Source: Magicicada septendecula (taxonomy: Eukaryota; Arthropoda; Insecta; Hemiptera; Cicadidae). From it: 64,000 nucleotides of DNA. Positions 54,657 through 64,000 of the stretch are shown one piece after another (positions within the stretch are counted from its first letter, which is position 1; every line of letters begins with the position of its first letter). The DNA is taken from NCBI GenBank assembly GCA_034769895.1, contig JAWRYS010001471.1:310001-374000 (forward strand). Reading direction: 5' to 3'. The position numbers and the translations under genes are program-made. The notes beneath the pieces are model-generated. The model did no database searches, was not told the origin of the DNA, and saw only the letters and a program-made list of their open reading frames with translations.

Positions 54657-55090
54657 AGACGACGCTATCTACACTGTAAAAGGAAAAAACAGTTTACGTG
54701 TCAACGAACTCGGAATGTTTATGTTTACATTTTTAAATGTGCAACGTTTACGTGTCAACGAACTCGGAAGGTTTATGTTTACGTGTCAACAAACGCTGTA
54801 TGTTTGTTTACATTTTTACTAGGTCAGTGTGTTGTCGAGGTCATGTTTACGATGTTATCACAAGAAAGTTTGTTTATGTTTACATTTTTTACTAGGGCAG
54901 TGTTACGGTCTAGTAACCTCGAGGTCATGTTTACCTGCTAATTAATTTGAGGTCAATTGGGGTTATCACTGATAACGTGAGGTTAAGTGGGGTTATCACT
55001 GATAAAGCAGGGTTATCACTGATAAGGCGACCTCTTGACCTGACCTGATGACCTCTGGCCTTGTCCCAGAAAGTACATTTATATACTACT
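54657..55090 (-). repeat. Polinton right terminal inverted repeat
   Basis: Reverse complement of the left arm without its internal duplication. It carries the same GATAACC and GTAAACAT motif families. TATTTT follows. Confidence 0.9.
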
Positions 55091-55096
55091 TATTTT

Positions 55097-56145
55097 ACAT
55101 TGTATAATTTTTTTGGAGAGTGTCTAGGGTAAGGTCATTCACCTGACCAGGAGACATCAGCTGATGACTGGTGGTAGATATGTAGTATATTCCTTCTAAT
55201 TGATTTGTAGATTTTTTTTGTTAATCAATGTAATTAAATTATTTTGTTGTTTTTGGAATTGTTAAAAGAGATATTTTGGAAATTAAATTTTTTTGAAAAA
55301 AAAAAGTTTAGTTTGAGTGAAATGCAGACTGTGGTCAATATATCTTGATTGTGTGTATTGATAATGTATTAATTGATTCATAGTGTCCATATTATGTTTT
55401 GTAAACAGATGTAGTGATAAGAACATTTATAATAGAAAGCAGTTGTTCATTTTATTTTGTTTATTCTGATTGTTAGTATCTAGATAAGAGTGAAGAAATA
55501 TAAGAGATATAAAATAAATTCATTTGAAGGCTTTGGAGTTTTAAGAATGATGATTAAAATCAATTAATTGAAGTAGATAATATGAATTATCTTAAAAGGG
55601 AATCATTGGTAAGGGATTTGGGTTTATTGCATTATCGAACAAAATTTACATAATTGAGTTGATTTGAACCGTAACGTACAGCCAATTAAATTGAGAAATG
55701 AAATTTAAAATAAAATATAAAAATTTTTTGTGAATTTTAAATCAAGAAGTATGGTGAAGAGGTTGTGTTTAAGAAATAATAATGACTATGTGTAAGCACC
55801 CAGTATTTTGCTAAAGGCAACTCAGTATGTATGTAAGGGGAGACATATCGGTTGAGGATCTGGTATGGTATGAGGCCAGTTTTTGATTTTTGGGTGAAAT
55901 GATAAAAGGTTAGGTGGTACTATGGTGAGTATCTGTCCAACTTTACGGTGTTGGGATCTTGCACAGAGAAGTCCAGTAATCTCGTTCAGGTGTAGCCGTA
56001 GTCGCCTAATTAGGGGGGTAGTTTACCCATGATGTGTTTAGAAATTAAAGGGGTTGTTGGCGCCATATCCTCACCGATCCTCTTAGGGGTTAGCAATGAG
56101 AGTTTTTCTGTTTCGGCAGAAAACCTCTCATTTGGGGGGGTATTG
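55097..56145 (+). other. element A 3' internal sequence and polypurine tract
   Basis: Continues A beyond the Polinton. GGTGTTGGGATCTTGCACAG near 55950 is shared with element C. A hairpin (GAGAGTTTTTCTG...CAGAAAACCTCTC) precedes the polypurine run TTTGGGGGGG at 56133-56142, which abuts the 3' LTR. No env-like gene is seen. Confidence 0.6.
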
Positions 56146-57173
56146 TAACGGTACAGACCTTTAGGGCTTTATAAGTTAAATCTTTTCAATATGATTTGCA
56201 ACCAAGTATGTGTGGTGAATTGACTTTTGCATCGAGACTGGTATGGCTTGGCCCAGGAATGTGAAATTGGTAATGAGGGGATGTACGTGCCTCCACACGC
56301 GCACTCAGGCGGCGAACGTTCTCACGCTAACGGCACGAACAGGCACATACTTTCGCGCTGTGTGCGCACAAAACACTGTCTGTTGCATCCCAGCAAGTGA
56401 ACCGCGCGGTTCTCCGTAAAAGGCTCGTGGGCCTAAACTTATTAAAACTTCCAAAATATGGACTAGAAAGTGATACAAATAAAGGTAGAAGCAGTGCTAA
56501 TTCAATGAAGTAATAATTTTAAAACGCAGATGTTTTTTGGACAGAACACAGTGAAAGTTTAAAGTGAGAACGTGACTAAATTTTAATTACGAAAACTTTT
56601 TTGGATGAAACAGTAAACCATCAAAATGACAGAACCACAACACTCGGCGTCTGGACCCACATTAAGGAAGTAGCCACACGTAAATCCATTTTAATTGATT
56701 ATAAAATTTTTTTTGTAAATGAGCTCATTAACATAAATGGGGTGTAACGGAATGAGTGTGTGTGTGAGCAAAAAGCTGGGTTGTTTTTAATTAATTTGTT
56801 AATAATATAATCTAGATCTAAGGAGTAAACTATGTTAAAATTTGTTGTTGGTTAAAAGGGGCTTCACCTCAATATTGAATATAGTTTAATTTAAATGTTG
56901 GAGAATCGAGTGAGAAGTCATAATTGTAGTTGATTAGAAAAAAAGGAGAACAAAGAATGTCACAACATAAAATAATAAATTAATATTTTATTTCACTTGA
57001 TATATGTGCATTAGAATAATCATTTCAAGTACCTAATTTCATTTTTTGTGCTGGTAAATTCACTATACCAAATAGGGTTACACCACTAGACGATCTGGCC
57101 AGAGAGTTGACAAATTAAAGGTAAGTTGGGAGTTTGTGATTTATTAATTATATAAAAAATATAAAACACGACA
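56146..57173 (+). repeat. element A 3' LTR
   Basis: 1028 bp, TGTAACGGTAC to CACGACA, mate of 23585-24621; AAAG follows (57174-57177). Confidence 0.9.
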
Positions 57174-57607
57174 AAAGCCACAAAAGAAAATTACGATCTT
57201 GTTTTGAATGAGAAATCAAAACATAAAAATAACATTTTATTTAATAGAATTAATGATATAGAGTGATAACTCAGCTGTAACAGATTGATAGGAAGGATCG
57301 AAGGTCAAATTGGAGTCGACTAATTTGCCGTGCATCGCAGTCCTGTACAGGTCCGTAACGTTCGCGTATCGTGTGTTCCCTATTTATTTTGAATGTTTTA
57401 AATGTTTTTGTCTCTTCGTGTGTGTTGTTTTATCGTTTGACAAGATGTGTGACCATCAATAGATGTAGTTTCAACAATATTTTAAGGATCTGATGATGAC
57501 ATAACAACATCGAAACTTGAGTTATCCTAAATTTGGATATATAATAAGTGCGACGGAAGGTAATTAACCTATTTTTATAAAGATATTTACAATAAAAGTG
57601 CATATCT
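57174..57607 (+). pseudogene. Penelope-like element, C-terminal end and 3' repeat (right of insertion)
   Basis: From the duplicated AAAG, the frame KATKENYDLVLNEKSK runs to a stop at 57264-57266, the usual end of Penelope-type proteins after the GIY-YIG domain. A 3' non-coding part follows with CTGATGA at 57490, a short hairpin and CGAAAC at 57511, the hammerhead-like motif of such elements. The end of the element is near 57600, where element D's LTR starts. Confidence 0.8.
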
Positions 57608-58700
57608 TGTAATGGGGCGAATTAGGTTTTTTTATTTTTTATTAATTTCGGTTTTCATCTTATAAAATATTTCAAATTATTTAATATGGGTGTCCAGTCC
57701 TTGTTTGAATCTAACTCGCAGCCTAAACAATAAAAGCATTACACACAGTGTTGAAATATTCATAAAGGAATGTCATGTTGTCGACTGTATCACGATTCTA
57801 AGAACTTTGCGTCTGTGTGACGTCCACTCACGAATGCACCAACACCAATATCTGCGGAGCGAATAACTTTACATAAACGAAAGTAAATGCAGTGAAAATA
57901 TCGTCAACATACAGCACACTTAAAACCTGTGCGCCAGGTACAGCCACTAAAAAACTTCATCAGCAAAGGCTGTGAACGGCGATGGAATTCGTTAGCAGGC
58001 AAGGCAGTGCTGCCTGACCACATGTAACATCGTCACAAAAAAAGTCCAGCCCAGTCGACTACCAATACAGACCGCGCGCGGTCATCTAAACTTTCTGCCC
58101 AGGGCAAATTTTCATTTTATCGGCCGACTAACCAAATTGGTATCAGAGTTTATAAAACAATTCAACAGTTGAGAGTAATATGTAACGATGTAAAAATCAA
58201 GTGAGTGTGTAGAAAACAAAAAGTGAACTATCAAACGTTTGGACATAGTGCGAGAACGTTACAGGACACCCCATGAGGTCGGCGGGGACGCTACTGCAAC
58301 AAGTTACAGTATTCCATTCAAATATTTTCTTATAAAGGCCTAACTTAAGTAAATGTGGGGGTTTTAAAAAATTGTCTGAATGCGAGAGTGTGGCAAGCTG
58401 GGTTCGCCTTGATTAATAAAATATACATTAGAATAAGAAAATGTTTAAATAAATGTGCCTGTTTTATCTGTTGAAAAAAGAGAGAAAAGTTGAGTTAGTT
58501 GAAATTTTATTTAAAATGAAGTAATGATATAATAAATTTTTTTATTACATCAAACAAATGAGTGTGGCATGCGTTTGTTGTGCAACCCTATAATAATACT
58601 TGCATTTTGACGTTCGTGTTGCGGACTCTGGCAGAAGGCGAAACAGGTAGGTGGAAAATAAAATAAAATTTTGAGTATTTGTATGTGAATATGACTTTAC
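57608..58700 (+). repeat. element D 5' LTR
   Basis: Starts TGTAATGGGGCGAATTAGG, like the minus-strand solo LTR (TGTAACGGGGCAAAAGGG). The end is set just before the primer-binding site, with an uncertainty of a few bases. GTGGCAAGCTGGGTTCGCCT near 58390 parallels the AAGCTGGGTTGTCTTT of A's LTR. Confidence 0.65.
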
Positions 58701-58703
58701 CTT

Positions 58704-58728
58704 TGGCGCTACGAACGGGACTCGAATT
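58704..58728 (+). other. element D primer-binding site
   Basis: TGGCGCTACGAACGGGACTC continues into GAATTTG; the GGGACTCGAA part fits the complement of a tRNA T-arm, so pairing may extend beyond 18 bases. The tRNA was not named. Confidence 0.7.
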
Positions 58729-58898
58729 TGAATAATTAAAATTCCACACCTACGATAAATGCAAGTTTGATTTGAGGGTTGAATAACTACGTAAAAAATT
58801 ACGCAGCACATACAAATTAGTACATCAATGTATAGAGGTTAAGAGTTAAGTGGTAGATGTTTTTATGTAAGTAAATCTAGATTAATAAATTTATAAAA

Positions 58899-60697
58899 AT
58901 GGCAGATAACGAAAATAACATAAATGAAACGACTAGTGTCAAAAATTTTGATGAGTCAAACATGAGTAATTTTGAGATACATTCGACTCCAAGTGCGAGC
59001 CAAGAGAAAACAGAGTTAAATCTAAGTGACCAGAGTAATGTAACTGAAGATTCGGGCGTGCAATTGACCCCGACTTCAACAAAATGTAACAGCCAATTTA
59101 ATAATGATGTAATGAATATGTTGCAATTAATCCTAGAGCAAAATAGTAATTTTGACACCAAATTTGACGTACAGAATAACCAATTTAACGAATTAAATAA
59201 ACGTTTTGATAGTAATGACATCAAATTTGACGTACAGAATAACCAATTTAACGAATTAAATAAACGTTTTGATAGTAATGACATAAAATTAGACAGACAA
59301 AGTAGTGAATTAAATAATCGTTTTGATGAAATTAAGACCGAATTCAATTGTAAATTTGATGTACTTAAATTTGGTATTGATGAGGTAAAAATGAAATGCG
59401 AAAGTAGTTTTAACGAGTTGAAATTTGAATTAAACAAGAAATTGAGCCACTCATTAAATAGTATGAATAATAGAATTGACGAAGTTGAGAGTAGGGTGGT
59501 AGAAAAAAACCAATAAACAAATACAGATGGTAACCGAAAATTTTGATCGTAAAATAGACGAATGTAATGTTAGTAGTGAGTACAAGTTGAATTGTGTAGT
59601 TGATAAGATGGAAACATGAAATTAGTACTAATGTCAAAATCAATGAAATAAAATGTAATTGCAAAACAGAGATACAAGCTATACAAACTACAGTGAATAT
59701 TATAGATAAGCATCACGTACAAATTGAGGGTTTAAATAACAATATATTTGCATCAATTGAGCAGAGTATAGTTAATGTTAAAGATGAATTAAATATAGCT
59801 ATAAACGAAAAACTTAAGAGTGTCACTGAACAAATAGTCATCACTAAAGATGTGAATAGCGATATTGATTTGGAGTTGTTTAATTGTGAAAACAGGGGGG
59901 TACACCCTATGCAGTTTTTAAATAGAGTCAAAGAATTCAATCAGTTTTGTAGAAGTAGTTGGGAAGTACAACTGTTAAAAATAATGAAGTGTTTTAGAGG
60001 GAATTCCGCGGTATGGGCGGAGGTACATAAAGTAGACTGGGTAAATTATCAGTGTTTTGAGACGGCTTTTAGAGAGAAATATTGGTCGGAGGAGGAACAA
60101 GAAATATTGCGGAGTAAAATTATGGGACCAGGTAATTTTGGGACCCAAGGGAGCAACGTAACTATGTATGTAATGCGATTATACAATGAGGCCAAATATT
60201 TAGAGCCACCGTTACCGTTTCGATCGTTCGTCCGTCATATAAGTAAGCATTTGCCCAGAGAAATACAGATTACGCTAATGACGCGTGAAATTCTAGAGAT
60301 TACGGAACTAGAAAAAATATTGGATATTTTTCAGAATATACGGGAACGTGACATGAGTAGGCGAATAAACGCACCAATAAAACATATGAATGGTAATCAT
60401 AATCAATCCCGGGGAATACCGAGTTTTCACCGAGGGGCGCGAGGGGGAAATAATGATAATCGAGGCGAGGGTTGGCGATGTGCCGATTGTAATGTTGAAA
60501 ACTATGCTATAAGAACAACCTGTTTTAGATGTCACAAACCGAGAGAATGTCAACGCAGTGAGAGAATGTACCAGCAACAGAGTCAACCGCAGAGAGGAGC
60601 CGAGAACACCAGAGGAGCACCGAGGGGAAACGGAAGCGGAAATAGCGGCAGAGGTGGATACAACCAGGCAGTAGCGGGTCCATCCACGGGAAACTAG
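58899..60697 (+). pseudogene. element D gag region (fossil)
   Basis: The N-terminal half is a coiled coil with a perfect-looking 63-bp tandem duplication (59160-59222, 59223-59285; FDVQNNQFNELNKRFDSND). The second half starts near 59.6 kb with more coiled coil. It continues with a capsid-like part (VHPMQFLNRVKEFNQF, LPFRSFVRHISKHLPRE), an Arg/Gly/Asn-rich region, a RanBP2-type zinc finger and an RGG-like tail. Broken at few points. Confidence 0.82.
60473..60532 (+). other. RanBP2-type zinc finger in element D gag
   Basis: WRCADCNVENYAIRTTCFRC fits W-x-C-x2-C-x3-N-x6-C-x2-C. It conserves every ligand and the Trp and Asn of its partner in element A while the residues between differ, which suggests selection for the fold. 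Confidence 0.87.
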
Positions 60698-60705
60698 AGG
60701 AGACA

Positions 60706-63700
60706 ATGGAGAACCGGGCCCATCCATTGTCGGAGGAGAACCTGGGGGTCCAAGAGGAGCATAACTACCGCAGCAACATAATTATCAGAGACATGGCGGA
60801 GGAGTTACTGGAGGACGCTGCACAAATGACAGAAACCAAAACCGGACTGACGGAGGTATTCATAACCATAGAAGGTAAGGATTACAAAACATTGATTAAT
60901 ACGGGTAGCGAGATATCAGTAGTTTCAGAGAATGTACTGGGTGAATTACAAAGGGTAAATAAGAATATTCCATCATTACCAGTAGCGGGAGTAACAGTAG
61001 TGGGGGTGACGGGAGTACGAAGTAAACGAGTCACTAAACAAGTTCAATTAAACATATATATTAATGGAATAGAATTTGAGAATACTTTTCTAGTAGTTAA
61101 GGGTTTGAATTTAGATATAATTCTGGGAAATGATTTTTTGGAGAGAAATAAAGCAGTAATTGATTTTAATCAGAGAATAGTGGAAATTAATAAGGGGCAT
61201 GAACCAATCAGGGTAGATTTTAAGAGGGTGTTAGATACGGCTAGAGTTACGGGTGTAAAGATGATACCAAACCGAGTAGACGAGGGAATTATAGAAACAA
61301 GAGTGAATGTGTGTCAAGAGAGTGAGAGCATGGAGAATGATGAGAGAGTATGGGAAAATAGGGCAGAGATATTTTTTAATGAGGGTGGAGTTGTAGGGAG
61401 TCCCCAACGACAGGAGTTGTGGGCGGTTATTGAACGTTTTAGAGATGTATTTGCTGAGTTGCCTGGGAAAGCCAGGGACTATGTATGCGAGCTGAAGACT
61501 CGAGAGCACTCACCCTACATGCAGAGAAGTTATCCAGTGCCATTTTCAAAGAGGAGAGCCGTTCAAGAAGAGTTGGACCGTATGATGGAAGGGGACATCA
61601 TCGAGAGATCCATATCGCCTTACTCGAATCCATTGGTAGTGGTCATCAAAAAGGATGGAAAGGTAAGATTGTGCTTAGACGCTCGAAAAATTAATCAGAT
61701 TATAATACCTGACCGGGAATCACCGGAAGCCATGAACGAAATTTTTCAAAAGTTTAGTGGGGTCAGATATATGATGTCCTTAGATTTAACAGCGGGCTAC
61801 TGGCAAGTTCCACTAGCGCCAGAAAGCCGTAAGTTTACTGCGTTCCTTTTCAATGGGAAAAACTATCAATTTAAACGCTTGCCATTTGGGCTTAACACTA
61901 GTGTCGCAAGTTTTATTAAGTGCTTAGACATGATATTACAACCAAAAGATTTAGATTTTTTGACTGTATATGTTGACGACATACTAATAGCATCAAGAAC
62001 ATTCTCTGAACATGTAGAACACATAGAGTACGTTTTAAATAAATTACGACAAGGGGGATTAACTGTTAATTGGGATAAGTCGAAATTTTTACAAACCAAA
62101 ATACATTTTTTGGGTTTCATTATAACTCCTGAAGGAATTTTAGCAAACCCAGACAAAGTAGAAGCTATCATACGTTTTCCAGAACCGAAAAATATTAAAC
62201 AGTTGCAGAGTTTTCTAGGATTATGTAATTTTTATAGAAAATTTCAGAGAAATTATGCACATATTACCTCTAAATTAAGTGTTGTTTTACAAAAGAATAA
62301 ACAATGGAAATGGGGAGAGGAGGAGAGAACTATTTTCAATGAAATCAAAGAGAAATTTATAGACACAATAATGATGAATCACCCCGATTTTCAGAGAAAG
62401 TTTTATTTACAGACGGATGCCAGCAACATAGCCCTCAGCGCAGAGCTGTACCAGGAGGGGGAGGATCAGGAGCACAGGACCATCGCTTTCGCCAGCAGAA
62501 CCTTATTGGCAGCAGAAAAAAATTACACTACTACCGAAAAGGAATTGCTGAGCATCGTCTTTGCTGTGAAGAAATTCTGCACTTACCTGCTAGGAAACGA
62601 AACCGTCATCAGGACCAATCATAAGGCCTTATCATTCCTAAATACATGTAAGCTGACGCATAGCAAATTAACCAGGTGGGTACTAGCTTTACAAGAGTAC
62701 AACTTTTCTTGGGAGTATATTAAGGGGTCAGATAATAAAGTACCGGACACTTTGTCCAGGGTAGACACAGATAGAAATAGAACTGGTAGAGATATTAAGG
62801 AAATAGAGATTTATAGACTATCCCGGAAAGATAAACTTTTTGGGGAAGAATTGAAGTATATAAATGTAATGCAAAGGGCTGATAGTAAATAAAATAAAAT
62901 AATTACTAGTGTAGAATCAGATGTAGATGAGTTTGGTTATAAACAATATTTTCAGGTGTTTAAAGGGAGTTTGTTTAAAAAGGTAGAAGGGGGTGAACGG
63001 GATTGGAGGTTAATGATACCCAATGAATTAGTAGATAGAATTATTTGGGATTGCCACCTAAGATATGGTCATTTTGGGGCGAAAAAATGTGCAAATATAC
63101 TAAAAGAATTTGTGTTTTTAAAAATATGGAGAAGAGAGTTAGAAGAGTATTAAGAGTTTGCGATCTGTGTCAAAAGTCTAAAGTAGTAAATTACAGGGTT
63201 GAAGGTGAAATGAAGTATATTAAAGTAGAAATACCTTTCAATTTAGTTGCAGTAGATTTGTATGGGCCATTGCCTAAAGGTAGGGGAGGAGTGGTATATA
63301 TTTTTGTTGTTCTGGATGCTTTTTCCAAGTTTGTTAGTTTATACAGTGTAAAGAGAGCTACTAGCAAAGTACTCAGCGAGAAGATCACCAAGGACTACAT
63401 GATCAACGTAGGGAAGCCGAAGGTAATTTTATCTGATCATGGACCGCAGTTCATCAGCGGCAAGTGGAGACAGACTCTTGGCTGGGAAGGCATCATACCC
63501 AAACACACGGCAGTTTACCATCCACAGTCAAACCAGGCAGAGCGGGTGATGCGAGAAATCGGCAGAATATTCAGGGCGTATTGTCACTCCAAACATACAG
63601 AGTGGCCGTTGTATGTGAAGGTGGAGGATTGGTTAAACAGCACAACCCACGATTCTACAGGATTTACACCGTACGAACTAATCAAGGGAAGCCGTCCACC

Positions 63701-64000
63701 CAGAATATTGGAACAACTTTTTGAATATCCACCGGAAGAAAGAGTCTTGGACAAAGATGTAAAAATACGACTTGCCAACGAGAGTCTGCTCACCAAGGAA
63801 GAGAAGAGAAAACAAAAGCATGATGGCAAAGGTAAGTGGGTCAAATATGAGATAGGGCAGTTAGTATTAGTGAGAAGACACGATTTATCAAGTGCACAAG
63901 ATAAAGAGATCAAAAAATTCTTTTTGTTGTATGAAGGACCGTATGAAGTTGTTGACATTAAAATGGATAATGCTTATGTTTTACGAAACCAAACAACGGG
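60706..64000 (+). pseudogene. element D pol region (fossil), cut by window edge
   Basis: Protease near 60.9 kb (TLINTGSEISVVS; later LDIILGNDFL). Reverse transcriptase follows from about 61.5 kb (YPVPFSKRRAVQEELDRMM, SLDLTAGYWQVPL, TVYVDDILIAS), then RNase H from about 62.4 kb (FYLQTDASNIAL). Integrase begins near 62.95 kb with its zinc domain (LRYGHFGAKKC), DDE core (VAVDLYGPLP, LSDHGPQF) and GPY/F tail (FFLLYEGPYEVVD). A long open stretch covers protease to RNase H. The order is that of Ty3/Gypsy. Confidence 0.88.

Larger units (their letters stand above)
33919..55090. mobile_element. Polinton/Maverick element (fossil), 21.2 kb
   Basis: Ends are AGTAGTATATAAATGTAC and its reverse complement, flanked by TATTTT (33913-33918, 55091-55096), the 6-bp duplication typical of Polintons. 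It has terminal inverted repeats, integrase, packaging ATPase, protein-primed polymerase B, capsid protease, penton-like and double-jelly-roll capsid genes, so the morphogenesis set is nearly complete. Cargo genes are a matrix metalloproteinase and BIR proteins. It sits inside element A and is therefore younger than A. It is broken, about ten breaks, including two insertions of other elements. Terminal-repeat differences near the tips are about 5 percent by eye. Confidence 0.93.
23585..57173 (+). mobile_element. Ty3/Gypsy element A with nested insertions (fossil)
   Basis: Long terminal repeats at 23585-24621 and 56146-57173 begin TGTAACG and end CGACA, differ by roughly 3 percent by eye (about 30 sites plus small indels), and are bracketed by AAAG on both sides. 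The split Penelope-like sequence on either side confirms a single insertion. The element's own sequence is about 10 kb: gag, protease, reverse transcriptase, RNase H, integrase and a long non-coding 3' region. It contains two solo LTRs and a Polinton. It is broken, with about six or seven breaks in gag-pol besides the insertions. It is older than element B. Confidence 0.88.
57608..64000 (+). mobile_element. Ty3/Gypsy element D, right end outside window (fossil)
   Basis: 5' LTR, primer-binding site, gag and most of pol are present; the 3' part lies beyond the window. Its proteins are close to those of element A but the LTR belongs to a different group, related to the solo LTR at 31869-33002. 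It is broken, about two or three breaks in the visible part, and better preserved than A. If intact at its right end it should be followed by ATCT (57604-57607). Confidence 0.85.

Noticed and set aside
57490-57516. Calling a functional hammerhead ribozyme
   Set aside because: The core words are present but stem II does not pair directly after CTGATGA without a bulge and no clear stem I/III pairing could be drawn by eye; reported only as hammerhead-like.
1-64000. tRNA, rRNA or CRISPR features
   Set aside because: No cloverleaf with A/B boxes, no rRNA core sequence and no regularly spaced repeat array was found; primer-binding sites only mirror tRNA ends.

Overview
The window looks like a piece of a large, AT-rich, transposon-laden insect genome. 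The evidence is a Polinton with metazoan-type metalloproteinase and BIR genes, mariner, hAT, Penelope-like and Ty3/Gypsy elements, a LINE RNase H fragment, and two short spliced exons rich in SUMO-type IKQE/VKQE motifs such as occur in insect transcription factors. A polyneopteran (for example orthopteran) source is a guess. No complete host gene, tRNA, rRNA or CRISPR array is visible.

Region 1, 1-23 kb, is host intronic or intergenic DNA built from a diverged local duplication. One copy carries a minus-strand exon at 5428-5601, another a homologous exon at 21681-21890, and spacer sequence around them is also repeated. Inserted here are a mariner remnant (1781-2556), a LINE fragment (about 4190-4860), a hAT-type MITE (8315-8801), a non-autonomous LTR element 'C' (10572-17958) that holds a foldback element, and a young LTR element 'B' (18089-21585, minus strand) with gag-pro but no pol. 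The first spacer copy lacks C and B and serves as an empty-site control.

Region 2, 23.2-57.6 kb, is a nested stack with target-site duplications (TSDs) at most levels. A Penelope-like element (PLE, GIY-YIG end) is split by a Ty3/Gypsy element 'A' (23585-57173, TSD AAAG). A is itself interrupted by two solo LTRs (25764-26979, TSD AGTG; 31869-33002, TSD GTTT) and by a 21.2-kb Polinton/Maverick (33919-55090, TSD TATTTT). The Polinton carries a 317-bp foldback element in its DNA polymerase gene and a 1.95-kb unidentified insertion.

The Polinton is the centre of interest. It has terminal inverted repeats, a chromodomain integrase, packaging ATPase, protein-primed DNA polymerase, major capsid and penton-like proteins, and a capsid protease preceded in the same reading frame by a parvovirus-like phospholipase A2 domain. 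It also has cargo: a full-domain matrix metalloproteinase, two BIR (IAP-like) proteins, a protein with five phage-tail-fibre-like repeats, a duplicated unknown gene pair and a small antisense gene. It is a fossil with roughly ten breaks.

Region 3, 57.6-64 kb, is the 5' LTR, gag and most of pol of Gypsy element 'D', which runs off the right edge. A and D encode close relatives, and both gag proteins carry a RanBP2-type zinc finger where Gypsy elements usually have a CCHC knuckle. All comparisons were made by eye; identities and counts are approximate.
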